Notes: a model not told the origin generated them from the sequence alone. Positions 1 to 6,860 are shown, numbered from the stretch's first letter. The stretch is DNA of 10,646 bases from JAYVSZ01 sp043774925 (GCA_043774925.1 JAYVSZ010000006.1:1-10646); one strand, 5' to 3'. Program-made: numbers and translations.

Positions 1-1
1 G

Positions 2-463
2 CCTAATCAAGCGCATGGTTTAAGTTTTTCTGTGCCGCAAGGTGTCGCCCTACCGCCTTCGCTCATGAATATTTTTAAAGAAATTTCGGCTGATTTAAAT
101 ATAAAAATGAGCCGAAACGGTGACTTAACGCCTTGGGCAGACCAAGGTGTGTTGTTGTTAAATGCCACGCTGACGGTGGAACAGAGTAAAGCAGGTGCAC
201 ATCAGGGCAAAGGTTGGGAGGCGTTTACAGACGTCGCCATCGCTGCATTAAATGCGCATCGCGAAGGTTTAGTGTTTGTATTGTGGGGCAGTTATGCGCA
301 AAAAAAAGGTGCAATTATTGATGAGCAAAAACATTTAGTGCTTAAATCGGTACATCCATCGCCATTATCAGCGCATCGTGGCTTTTTTGGTAACCATCAA
401 TTTTCTATGATTAATCAATATTTAATTAAGCACGGTCAAACGCCCATTGATTGGCAACTTTAA
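2..463 (+). CDS. ung: Uracil-DNA glycosylase, family 1, C-terminal part (5' end outside window)
   Basis: Excises uracil from DNA to start base excision repair in the cytoplasm. The reading frame is open from the first codon in the window, which falls just after the catalytic GQDPYHG loop of the family; that loop, with its catalytic Asp, is therefore outside. The 153 visible residues begin PNQAHGLSFSVPQGV, followed by PPSL, the GVLLLNATLTV strand (uracil-binding Asn), KAGAHQGKGWE, and the minor-groove loop HPSPLSAHRGFFG, with its His codon at 353-355. These are all hallmarks of family 1 Ung, and the length fits the C-terminal two thirds of a roughly 220-250 residue enzyme. The GTG at 32 is internal, not a start. 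The gene ends DWQL-TAA and converges on the dioxygenase gene. Only the missing N-terminus limits the call. Confidence 0.96.
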   Translation, partial: PNQAHGLSFSVPQGVALPPSLMNIFKEISADLNIKMSRNGDLTPWADQGVLLLNATLTVEQSKAGAHQGKGWEAFTDVAIAALNAHREGLVFVLWGSYAQKKGAIIDEQKHLVLKSVHPSPLSAHRGFFGNHQFSMINQYLIKHGQTPIDWQL

Positions 464-494
464 GCAAGCGAAATAGTATCGAGAAGAAATAGAT

Positions 495-529
495 GCCCTG
501 AGAGCCGCATGGATATTGGTTCGCAGGGC
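495..529. other. Stem-loop in the convergent gap between ung and the dioxygenase gene
   Basis: The arms 495-506 (GCCCTGAGAGCC) and 518-529 (GGTTCGCAGGGC) pair over 12 positions with one mismatch and one possible G-U pair, around an 11-nt loop. An outer pair, GTATCG at 476-481 and CGATAC at 545-550, could enclose it. Neither side has a clean T run: the plus-strand flank is C/G-rich, and the minus-strand flank is only moderately pyrimidine-rich. It is therefore not a textbook intrinsic terminator. It could still end or stabilise both converging transcripts. Confidence 0.4.
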
Positions 530-558
530 AGCTCCCGCGACATACGATACAAAATTGC

Positions 559-1353
559 TCAACCAAACTGATAATTTGCCATCACAACGCCAAACGCTTC
601 ATCCTGCAATAAACGCTTGCCCACGTCGCTACCAGCTGCGCCAGCCGCCACCATCAGTGGTATTAGGTGATCCTCGCGCGGATGATTTTGGCGCGCAAAT
701 GGCGCTTGCTGCCAATCCGCCAACATGGCGTTCCGCGTGCTTGGCGTTGCTTCCACTGCCTTAGTTAAATAAGCTTCAAACTCAACCGAGGCTTGCATCG
801 ATTCTGGCCGCCCGTAACCACGCATATTGTGATACGTGTAGCCGCTGCCAACAATCAGCACGCCCTCATCGCGCAAGGGTGCAAGTGCTTCGCCCATTTT
901 AATATGCTCAAGCGGGCTGTAATTTGCTTTGATGGAAAGCGTTAGCACAGGAATATCCGCTTCTGGATACATCAATATCAGCGGCACAAAAGCGCCATGG
1001 TCAAAGCCGCGATTTTCTTCCACGCACACTATTCCTGCGTCTTCTAATAAACTTTGTACGCGGCTTGCAAATGCTGGCTCGCCCACAGCAGGATATTGCA
1101 GTTGATACGTGTGCGCTGGAAAGCCAGAATAATCGTAAATCATGCTTGGTTTTTGCGCGCTAGAAACGGTAAATTCAGGTGCTTCCCAATGTGCAGAAAT
1201 CATCAAAATGGCTTTGGGCTTTGCTGGCATTAAGCTGGGAAGCTCATGGAATAAGGCTTCCGTGGCAGAAAATTGCGCACGCATTTCGGCAATGACATGC
1301 CACGACCCGCCGCCGTGCGAAAGAAACAGTGTGGGAAAGCGTTGCATACTCAT
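559..1353 (-). CDS. Class III extradiol ring-cleavage dioxygenase, DODA/LigB (YgiD-like)
   Basis: A 264-residue member of the DODA-type extradiol dioxygenase family, whose characterised members use a metal to open catechol-type rings (plant DOPA dioxygenase; E. coli YgiD on DOPA). The expected histidines are present: H13 in LSHGGGS, H55 in ISAHWE, H119 in FDHGAFVPL, H175 in GSGYTYHNMR and H229 in DHLIPLMVAAGAA. The family's FPAHTY and QYPA segments lie between H55 and H119. I chose the ATG at 1353: it overlaps the TGA of the upstream DUF2252 gene as ATGA and has a purine-rich AGAGA about 5 nt upstream. A TTG at 1380 and an ATG at 1347 are alternatives. Expression should be coupled to the DUF2252 gene. 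The substrate is not known; no aromatic-catabolism genes lie nearby, so a housekeeping or detoxifying role is as likely as a catabolic one. Cytosolic; no signal peptide. Confidence 0.9.
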   Translation of the reverse strand: MSMQRFPTLFLSHGGGSWHVIAEMRAQFSATEALFHELPSLMPAKPKAILMISAHWEAPEFTVSSAQKPSMIYDYSGFPAHTYQLQYPAVGEPAFASRVQSLLEDAGIVCVEENRGFDHGAFVPLILMYPEADIPVLTLSIKANYSPLEHIKMGEALAPLRDEGVLIVGSGYTYHNMRGYGRPESMQASVEFEAYLTKAVEATPSTRNAMLADWQQAPFARQNHPREDHLIPLMVAAGAAGSDVGKRLLQDEAFGVVMANYQFG

Positions 1354-2570
1354 TTGGTCTCTATGCAAAACGCGCGCCAATCCGCGCTTACTTGGCTGGC
1401 ATAGGCTTCAGCATAATCCATCAACGGCGTGTACCAAGCTTCTGCTGCCTGCGCAAATGCAATCAGCTCATCTGCTACCGCAGCACCATTGCGACCACTC
1501 GCGCGTAGCTGCGCCCAAGCCACAATTTCGCCCATTTGTTCGATAACCGATGTCAAACGACTTATTTTGCCTCTGACGTCGACTAGGCTGAGCTTATCTT
1601 GCGTTGGCAGCAACTCTTTTAACACATACGATTGTTGGCCAATGCTCACTGCGGATAAAAAAGCCGGCGGAACCGCTTGCAGATTGCGTTGCACCGTCAC
1701 AACACGCGCCGCCTCGCTTGCCCACTTAGGCTGCGCGCTAAGAAGATAAGGGGCAAGCGCGGAAGTGCCACAAAGTTTTAAATCCAGCAAATAAAAATTC
1801 TCATACTGCGTGGCTTTGCTGCTATCACCACGCACTAAAATCGCATAACGCTCCATGCCTAAACTACCTGTACCAGCTACGCGGCGCGCCACATCCACCA
1901 CCTCGAAAAATGCTGGGTTTGGCTGTGTTTTAGCAAACTCAGTCATAAATTGTGTGACTTTTTTTATCGCCTCATCCGAGGCCGCGAGCATGCGACCGTC
2001 GCCCAAAATAAGCTTGATTTTATCGCGCCTGTCTTTACCACTCTTGGTTGAGATACGCGCTTTAATAAAATCGGCACATGTACGCTTTTTTAAGCCAACC
2101 AAAAGTTCTTTTATCATACCTGTCGCATTGGCACGCTCTACCCAGCGCGCGGCGCCAAGACCTAAGGTTTTGATATAACTTTGCAAAAACACATCGCACA
2201 AAGCAAGTGCTTGCTTGCGCTTTAACTGCAAACTTTCTGCCGCTACTAGCACACTCACCAAAAACCGCGCCAGCTCCCATGTGCAAGGCGCTAACGCACC
2301 TTCGTCGCAATCGTTTAAATCAAAATAAGTAAGCCGATTTCCACCTTTATAACTGCCAAAATTTTCTAGGTGCAAATCGCCGCAAATCCATGCTTGCGGC
2401 ACATGATTGAGTGAACTTTCAGCAGGCCAATCCTCGTAAAACAAATGGCAAGTGCCGCGATAAAAACTAAACACATTGTCGCGAATGAGTTTATATTTAA
2501 GCGCGAGCAATTCTAGATCGCGTCCAGCGTTGTAATTGGCAACGCGTTGAGAAACGGATAGTTGAGCCAT
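1350..2570 (-). CDS. DUF2252 family protein (kinase-like fold, unknown function)
   Basis: A 406-residue cytosolic protein recognised as DUF2252 from its N-terminal half: FSFYRGT (about residues 34-40), WICGDLHLENFGSY (61-74) and YFDLNDCDEG (82-91), followed by the WELARF helix. The order GDxHxxN then FDxND-DE resembles the catalytic and metal-binding loops of aminoglycoside-phosphotransferase-like kinases. A phosphotransfer activity is plausible but is inference; no substrate is established that I know of. The ATG at 2570 is the first start in frame and has a weak AGG about 8 nt upstream. The TGA at 1350-1352 overlaps the ATG of the dioxygenase gene, which implies translational coupling. Its promoter must lie in 2571-2650, because a strong minus-strand terminator sits just upstream at 2650-2686. 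I saw no convincing -35/-10 pair there, only a 22-bp-period direct repeat. Confidence 0.9.
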   Translation of the reverse strand: MAQLSVSQRVANYNAGRDLELLALKYKLIRDNVFSFYRGTCHLFYEDWPAESSLNHVPQAWICGDLHLENFGSYKGGNRLTYFDLNDCDEGALAPCTWELARFLVSVLVAAESLQLKRKQALALCDVFLQSYIKTLGLGAARWVERANATGMIKELLVGLKKRTCADFIKARISTKSGKDRRDKIKLILGDGRMLAASDEAIKKVTQFMTEFAKTQPNPAFFEVVDVARRVAGTGSLGMERYAILVRGDSSKATQYENFYLLDLKLCGTSALAPYLLSAQPKWASEAARVVTVQRNLQAVPPAFLSAVSIGQQSYVLKELLPTQDKLSLVDVRGKISRLTSVIEQMGEIVAWAQLRASGRNGAAVADELIAFAQAAEAWYTPLMDYAEAYASQVSADWRAFCIETK

Positions 2571-2593
2571 TGATTGCCTAGTGAGTGGTGTAA

Positions 2594-2625
2594 GTTAGCT
2601 ATATTACCGAAACATGTTAGTTATA
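2594..2625. repeat. Pair of 10-bp near-identical direct repeats with 22-bp period
   Basis: GTTAGCTATA at 2594-2603 and GTTAGTTATA at 2616-2625 differ at one base and start 22 bp apart, about two helical turns. They lie 24-55 bp upstream of the DUF2252 start, where its promoter or operator would be expected. With AT-rich 10-mers, chance is a real alternative. Confidence 0.35.
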
Positions 2626-2649
2626 GTGTCAGTTTAATTATTTTTAGAC

Positions 2650-2686
2650 AAAAAAAGCCCCGATTCAAGGGGATGAGAATCGGGGC
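2650..2686 (-). terminator. Rho-independent terminator (minus strand)
   Basis: A perfect 10-bp stem, GCCCCGATTC at 2657-2666 against GAATCGGGGC at 2677-2686, encloses a 10-nt loop. On the minus strand it is followed directly by seven T residues (2656 to 2650), a textbook intrinsic terminator. It points left, but the gene to its right (uvrD) runs rightward, so no protein gene is available for it to terminate. This is the main reason to suspect a small RNA gene. As a by-product it would insulate the DUF2252 gene from upstream transcription. Confidence 0.85.
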
Positions 2687-2750
2687 AAATGCCTTATTAA
2701 ATAAGGCTTCCGCTCAGGGAGGAAGAAGCGGAAAGATAACAAAACCTGAC
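2650..2750 (-). ncRNA. Candidate small regulatory RNA with three stem-loops and C-rich loops
   Basis: Read on the minus strand, three stem-loops follow each other. The first has a 7-bp stem (2727-2733 with 2708-2714) and a 12-nt loop UCUUCCUCCCUG. The second is a 7-bp stem with a 3-nt loop (2701-2707 with 2691-2697). The third is the terminator stem (2677-2686 with 2657-2666) with loop UCAUCCCCUU and a T7 tail. The first loop carries CCUCC, complementary to a Shine-Dalgarno sequence, as in known families of sRNAs that pair with ribosome binding sites. The 5' end is uncertain. A weak -10-like TAGATT lies at 2754-2759 (minus), with only a poor -35, so the transcript could be about 95-140 nt. 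I do not recognise a named RNA family. The alternative is a structured relic with no transcript. Confidence 0.55.
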
Positions 2751-2814
2751 GTTAATCTAGAATTCTGTCACCATGCAAGTTCAGACTGACTCATACGCAT
2801 GAAGTTCGTGCTTT

Positions 2815-2841
2815 TTTGTAACTATTTGTAACGCATTGCAC
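2815..2841. repeat. Helically phased TTTGTAAC repeats upstream of uvrD
   Basis: TTTGTAAC occurs at 2815-2822 and again, identical, at 2825-2832. A degenerate third copy (ATTGCACA) follows at 2835-2842, so the period is exactly 10 bp. The array sits between uvrD and the candidate minus-strand sRNA, in a place suited to a regulator contacting one face of the helix. No binding protein can be named from sequence. Confidence 0.4.
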
Positions 2842-2865
2842 ACCTCATTTTTCTGCCAGCCATGC

Positions 2866-2871
2866 GATAAT
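2866..2871 (+). promoter_or_regulatory. Possible -10 box for uvrD, implying a leaderless transcript
   Basis: GATAAT at 2866-2871 matches the sigma-70 -10 consensus at five of six positions. The expected start point, 6-7 nt downstream, coincides with the A of the uvrD ATG at 2878. There is no good -35 at 16-19 bp; TTGCAC at 2836 is too far away at 24 bp. It may be a chance match. No LexA-type CTG-N10-CAG box is visible. Confidence 0.3.
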
Positions 2872-2877
2872 ACGAGC

Positions 2878-5076
2878 ATGGATTCTTTACTCACCGGCCT
2901 CAACAACAAACAACTCGAAGCAGTCACTTTACCGCACCAATCCGCGCTCATCCTAGCCGGTGCCGGCAGCGGCAAAACCCGCGTTTTAACCACGCGAATT
3001 GCATGGCTTATTCAAACAGAGCAAATTTCGCCCATGGGTTTGATGGCGGTGACGTTTACCAACAAAGCCGCCAAAGAAATGCTGACGCGACTTACCGCCA
3101 TGATGCCGATTAACACGCGTGGCATGTGGGTGGGCACGTTCCACGGGCTATGTAATAGGCTGCTGCGCGCGCATCATCGCGAGGCAGGCTTGCCGAGTAC
3201 CTTTCAAATTTTAGATACTTCCGACCAGCTTTCTAGCATCAAACGCTTGATGAAGCTAATGAATATTGACGACGAAAAATTTGTGCCAAAGCAGGTGCAA
3301 GGCTACATTAATAGCTGTAAAGACGAAGGTTTGCGCGCCAACGCGGTGGATGCTTATGACGCGCACAGCCAAAAGTTGCGCGAAATTTACGAAGAATACG
3401 ACAAGCAATGCAATCGCGAAGGCGTGGCGGATTTTGCCGAGCTTTTATTGCGCTGCTACGAGCTTTTGGAGCGCGATGCGAACATTCGCAGCCATTACCA
3501 AAGCCGCTTTAAATATATCCTTGTGGACGAGTTTCAAGACACCAATCGCTTGCAATATTTATGGCTAAAATTGTTGGCGGGCCAAAGTGTAAATCAAGGG
3601 CATAATTGCATGTTCGCCGTAGGCGATGATGACCAATCTATTTATGGCTTCCGCGGTGCGCGCGTCGGCAATATGCGCGATTTTGAGACAGATTTTAAAG
3701 TAGAAAAAATCGTCAAACTTGAGGAAAATTACCGCTCGCACAGTAATATTTTGGATGCCGCTAACGCAATTATTTCGCACAACAAAAATCGCTTAGGCAA
3801 AAACTTGTGGACGAGCGCGGGCGCGGGCGAGCCGGTACGCGTATACGAGGCCTACAACGACACGGACGAAGCCAGTTTTATTGTCGATGAAATCAAAATG
3901 TTGATGTGCGAAGGCACGGCTTTGGGCGAAATCGCGCTGCTTTACCGCAGCAACGCGCAATCGCGCATTTTGGAACACGCGCTATTCTCTGCCAACTTGC
4001 CCTATCGCGTGTATGGCGGCTTGCGTTTTTTTGAGCGCGCCGAAATCAAGCATGCACTCGCCTACATGCGACTCGTTGCCAATGCCAATGACGATACCGC
4101 TTTGTTGCGCGTGATTAACTTCCCCGCACGCGGCATTGGCGCACGCAGCTTGGAGCAACTGCAACAAATCGCCCGCGACCAAGATATTAGCTTGTGGGCG
4201 GCTGCGACGCAAACCACAGGGAAAATCGCGCAGTTTGTGGCTTTAATTAAGCAAATGGTGGATGAAGCTTACGGCTTACCATTGGCGGAATTGGTGGAAG
4301 TTGCCACCAACTTATCTGGCCTTAAAGCGCATTATCAAAACGAAAAAGAAGGCGAAGACCGCATCGAAAACTTGGAAGAATTGGTGACAGCGGCGGTGGC
4401 GTTTACCAACCAAGATTTTGGTAACCACAACAATGTGGATGGCGAAACCGAGCAAGATTTATTGACGCAATTTTTAAGCCATGCCAGCCTTGAGGCGGGC
4501 GAGCACCAAGCCGCCGCAGGGAACGACGCGTTGCAACTGATGACCGTGCATGCGGCCAAAGGTTTGGAATTTAAAGCAGTTTTTATCAGCGGATTAGAAG
4601 AAGGCCTGTGTCCACACGAGAATAGCTTGAGCGAAAACAATGGCTTAGAGGAAGAGCGCCGCTTGATGTACGTGGCGGTGACCCGCGCCAGACAACGCCT
4701 TTACTTAAGCCACGCGCAAAGCCGCATGCTGCATGGGCAAGTACGTTACGGTATTCCATCACGCTTTTTGGATGAAATCCCCGAAGGCTTGTTAAAACGC
4801 CTAAACAGCAAACCTGTGATGCGCTCTGGCAGCAATCGCGACTTTGATAATAATAAGTACAGCGAATTACCTGCCATGATGAGCAAGAGCAAAAGTGGCG
4901 AACAAAAAAGCGCGATGCCGTGGAAAATCGGCCAAAGCGTAAATCACGCCAAATTTGGCAACGGCGTAGTGGTAAGCTATGAAGGCAATGCCAGCGATAT
5001 GCGTGTGCAAGTGAATTTTGGAAACCAAGGCCTAAAATGGCTAGCGCTGGAATTTGCAAAATTAAACGCTACATAA
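2878..5076 (+). CDS. uvrD: DNA helicase II, UvrD
   Basis: A 732-residue superfamily 1A 3'-5' helicase that unwinds DNA after incision in nucleotide excision and mismatch repair. Motifs appear in order: Walker A AGAGSGKT (27-34), VTFTNKAAKEM, GTFHGL, Walker B LVDEFQD (215-221), DDQSIYGFRGA (251-261), EENYRSH, TVHAAKGLEF (556-565) and EERRLMYVAVTRAR (592-605). UvrD rather than Rep is indicated by the GMWVGTFHGL-LLRAHH segment. It is also supported by the C-terminal module 682-732 (KFGNGVV, VQVNFGNQGLKWLAL), which in UvrD/PcrA binds RNA polymerase. The length is close to the 720 residues of E. coli UvrD. I chose the ATG at 2878, giving the usual MDSLLTGLNNKQ start; the TTG at 2836 would add 14 atypical residues. 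The Shine-Dalgarno is weak or absent. The 3' end overlaps the opposing membrane-protein gene by 8 bp. Confidence 0.96.
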   Translation: MDSLLTGLNNKQLEAVTLPHQSALILAGAGSGKTRVLTTRIAWLIQTEQISPMGLMAVTFTNKAAKEMLTRLTAMMPINTRGMWVGTFHGLCNRLLRAHHREAGLPSTFQILDTSDQLSSIKRLMKLMNIDDEKFVPKQVQGYINSCKDEGLRANAVDAYDAHSQKLREIYEEYDKQCNREGVADFAELLLRCYELLERDANIRSHYQSRFKYILVDEFQDTNRLQYLWLKLLAGQSVNQGHNCMFAVGDDDQSIYGFRGARVGNMRDFETDFKVEKIVKLEENYRSHSNILDAANAIISHNKNRLGKNLWTSAGAGEPVRVYEAYNDTDEASFIVDEIKMLMCEGTALGEIALLYRSNAQSRILEHALFSANLPYRVYGGLRFFERAEIKHALAYMRLVANANDDTALLRVINFPARGIGARSLEQLQQIARDQDISLWAAATQTTGKIAQFVALIKQMVDEAYGLPLAELVEVATNLSGLKAHYQNEKEGEDRIENLEELVTAAVAFTNQDFGNHNNVDGETEQDLLTQFLSHASLEAGEHQAAAGNDALQLMTVHAAKGLEFKAVFISGLEEGLCPHENSLSENNGLEEERRLMYVAVTRARQRLYLSHAQSRMLHGQVRYGIPSRFLDEIPEGLLKRLNSKPVMRSGSNRDFDNNKYSELPAMMSKSKSGEQKSAMPWKIGQSVNHAKFGNGVVVSYEGNASDMRVQVNFGNQGLKWLALEFAKLNAT

Positions 5077-5854
5077 CAGATCGATACACGTCGCGATAAC
5101 TCACATACTGAAACGCCAGCATAATCGCGCTTGCTAGCAATAGGCAGCCAAACACCAGAAAAGACATGAGCAATGGTGCCACAGTTGGCACCAGCGCGCC
5201 AATGATACCTACCACAATTCCCGCCCCCAACATTAACGCAACGATGCCGCCAGTAAGCAATAACCATGCGGCTGCTAGGGCAATCATATACTGCAAGGAG
5301 CCTGCAATACTCGATTTAATCGCTTTCACCAGCGAGTAATTATTGAACGCGATCAGCATGGGCGCAAACCAAGTCGCCATCATCAACGGCACCAAAAACA
5401 AAGTAAGTTTAAGTAAAAACGGTAGCATTTTCTGCACCAAAACTGCCATTTCCGATTCGTTCATCTCCGCTTTCCCTTGTGCCACCGTGGCAAAGCCCTG
5501 AATATCGGCATTTAACAAATAATTAACTGCAATACCATACAGCAAGCAAACCACGCCCAGCAACATCAAAGTCGCCATTTTCGGCTGCACAATTTTCATG
5601 GTTGCCGCTAAACTTTCTGGCTTGCTCACTTCAGCATTTCGATACATACGAATCGCAATCGCGATAAAAACTGGCCAAATGAGTATCGTTAAAAAAGCAA
5701 AAAACTGAAAACCTGGCAATGACGGCAACATCATAAAAATACTCACATAAGCCATTGCCAGCAGCAGCCATTTGCGCGGCGATTGTTTAAACAAAGCGAC
5801 GCTTTCTTTCACCCAGCTAAAGCCGGTTTTGCTGCGCGATTCTAAAATTGCCAT
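5069..5854 (-). CDS. Polytopic inner-membrane protein, BPSS1780-like, unknown function
   Basis: A 261-residue hydrophobic protein with about six predicted membrane segments, near residues 29-47, 50-69, 92-113, 145-170, 188-213 and 218-247. It has a charged N-terminus (ESRSKTGFSWVKESVALFKQSPRKW) and a C-terminal FQYVSYRDVYRSVM tail. This matches the betaproteobacterial membrane family I know as BPSS1780-type, for which no function is established; the assignment is from memory of the pattern. The ATG at 5854 has AGGGA about 8 nt upstream. The gene starts 17 bp after the thrB stop on the same strand, so it is probably co-transcribed with thrB. Its TAG lies inside the last codons of uvrD (8-bp tail-to-tail overlap), and no terminator is visible between them. 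Confidence 0.8.
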   Translation of the reverse strand: MAILESRSKTGFSWVKESVALFKQSPRKWLLLAMAYVSIFMMLPSLPGFQFFAFLTILIWPVFIAIAIRMYRNAEVSKPESLAATMKIVQPKMATLMLLGVVCLLYGIAVNYLLNADIQGFATVAQGKAEMNESEMAVLVQKMLPFLLKLTLFLVPLMMATWFAPMLIAFNNYSLVKAIKSSIAGSLQYMIALAAAWLLLTGGIVALMLGAGIVVGIIGALVPTVAPLLMSFLVFGCLLLASAIMLAFQYVSYRDVYRSVM

Positions 5855-5871
5855 CTTCGATTTCCCTGTTT

Positions 5872-6816
5872 TCAGTGACTATGTTGTGGCGCAGCGGGCG
5901 CGCCTCTGCGTTGCAAAATACGTTTAAAGTGCTCTGGGTCCTTAGCATGCGTCAATTCGCCAGCCAAGGGAAAGTGCCAATCGTACAAACGCGACAACCA
6001 AAAACGCAGCGCCGCAATGCACAACAAGCCTTGCCACGCTTGTTGCTCAGCGGCGTTAAATGGGCGAATTTCTAAATATGCTTGCATAAATGCATTGAGT
6101 TTTAGTTCATCGAATTCGCCCGTTGGTAGCAAGCACCAATCATTCACGGCAACCGCGACATCGAACGCCAACACATCATCGCAAGCATAATAAAAATCGA
6201 TAAAACCACCCAACTTTTCGCCGTCGAACAGCACATTATCACGGAACAAATCACCATGAATCACGCCATGCGGTAAAGCGCTTAAATCAAAATCTTCCTG
6301 AAAAACTAAAGTCTGCTTGAGCAAATTTTGATCTGAAGCGGGTAATTTATCTATCACTTTGGCGGCAGTCGAGTTGTGCCAATTTGCGTCGCGCAGATTA
6401 TGCGATTTGTGCTTAAAATCTTGCCCCGCAAGGTGCATCTGCGCCAGTGCACGACCAACTTGTGCGCATTGGTCGATGCTTGGCACTTCTGTGTCCGCGC
6501 CGCGCAAGCAGCTTACCATCAGCGCTGGCTTACCTTTAAGTACATGCAAGCACACGCCATTTTTGTCGGCAATCGGCTTAGGGCAAAGCACGCCGCGCTT
6601 ATCTAAGTGCGCCATCAAATCCACAAAGTAGGGCAAATCTGCCATTTCGTTTTCTTCAAAAATGGTCAGCACGTACTTGTTATCCGTCGTGATGACAAAA
6701 TAATTGGTATTGGTAATGCCCGCCGCAATGCCTTTGAGCTCGCTGATTTCGCCAATAGCAAAATCGCGCAGATGCGCTTGTGCTTCGCTAAAAGTGAGGT
6801 TGGTAAAAACTGACAT
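5872..6816 (-). CDS. thrB: Homoserine kinase, APH-fold type (ThrB)
   Basis: Phosphorylates L-homoserine with ATP to O-phospho-L-homoserine, the penultimate step of threonine biosynthesis, in the cytosol. The 314 residues match the Pseudomonas/betaproteobacterial homoserine kinase, which belongs to the aminoglycoside-phosphotransferase fold, not to the GHMP kinase type of E. coli. Visible are the glycine-rich segment GIAAGITNTNYFV (29-41), YVLTIFE (48-54), the catalytic loop HGDLFRDN (187-194), the metal-binding IDFYYA (206-211) and the downstream VAVNDWC. The ATG at 6816 has a weak GAAG about 6 nt upstream. A terminator-like hairpin ends about 10 nt before this Shine-Dalgarno, so readthrough from the DUF2782 gene may be limited. 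The membrane-protein gene follows after 17 bp. Confidence 0.93.
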   Translation of the reverse strand: MSVFTNLTFSEAQAHLRDFAIGEISELKGIAAGITNTNYFVITTDNKYVLTIFEENEMADLPYFVDLMAHLDKRGVLCPKPIADKNGVCLHVLKGKPALMVSCLRGADTEVPSIDQCAQVGRALAQMHLAGQDFKHKSHNLRDANWHNSTAAKVIDKLPASDQNLLKQTLVFQEDFDLSALPHGVIHGDLFRDNVLFDGEKLGGFIDFYYACDDVLAFDVAVAVNDWCLLPTGEFDELKLNAFMQAYLEIRPFNAAEQQAWQGLLCIAALRFWLSRLYDWHFPLAGELTHAKDPEHFKRILQRRGAPAAPQHSH

Positions 6817-6825
6817 ATTGCTTCG

Positions 6826-6860
6826 CTAAAAATATTTAAGAGGACAACGTCCTCTTAAAT
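6826..6860 (-). terminator. Terminator-like hairpin between the DUF2782 gene and thrB
   Basis: A perfect 12-bp inverted repeat, 6834-6845 with 6849-6860 around a 3-nt loop, is followed on the minus strand by ATTTTTAG. The core AAGAGGAC/GTCCTCTT is GC-balanced and the base of the stem is A/T. The stem reaches the last base of the intervening stop codon, and the T tract runs almost into the thrB ribosome-binding region. It could be a terminator, a partial (leaky) terminator or an RNA-stabilising 3' end for the DUF2782 message. Confidence 0.6.

Noticed and set aside
516..764. 82-codon plus-strand reading frame opposite the end of the dioxygenase gene
   Set aside because: It is an antisense shadow of a well-supported conserved gene and has no domain or ribosome binding site.
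2574..2789. 71-codon plus-strand reading frame across the DUF2252-uvrD gap
   Set aside because: It runs through the terminator and the other stem-loops, has no Shine-Dalgarno or recognisable domain, and its composition is unlike the neighbouring proteins.
2761..2790. Possible LexA (SOS) box upstream of uvrD, from CTG and CAG around 2765-2784
   Set aside because: The CTG and CAG are 14 bases apart, not the 10 of the proteobacterial LexA site, and the inner bases are not AT-rich palindromic.
2836..2877. Upstream TTG start that would extend UvrD by 14 residues
   Set aside because: The extra residues do not resemble UvrD N-termini, while MDSLLTGLNNKQ from the ATG at 2878 matches the family start.
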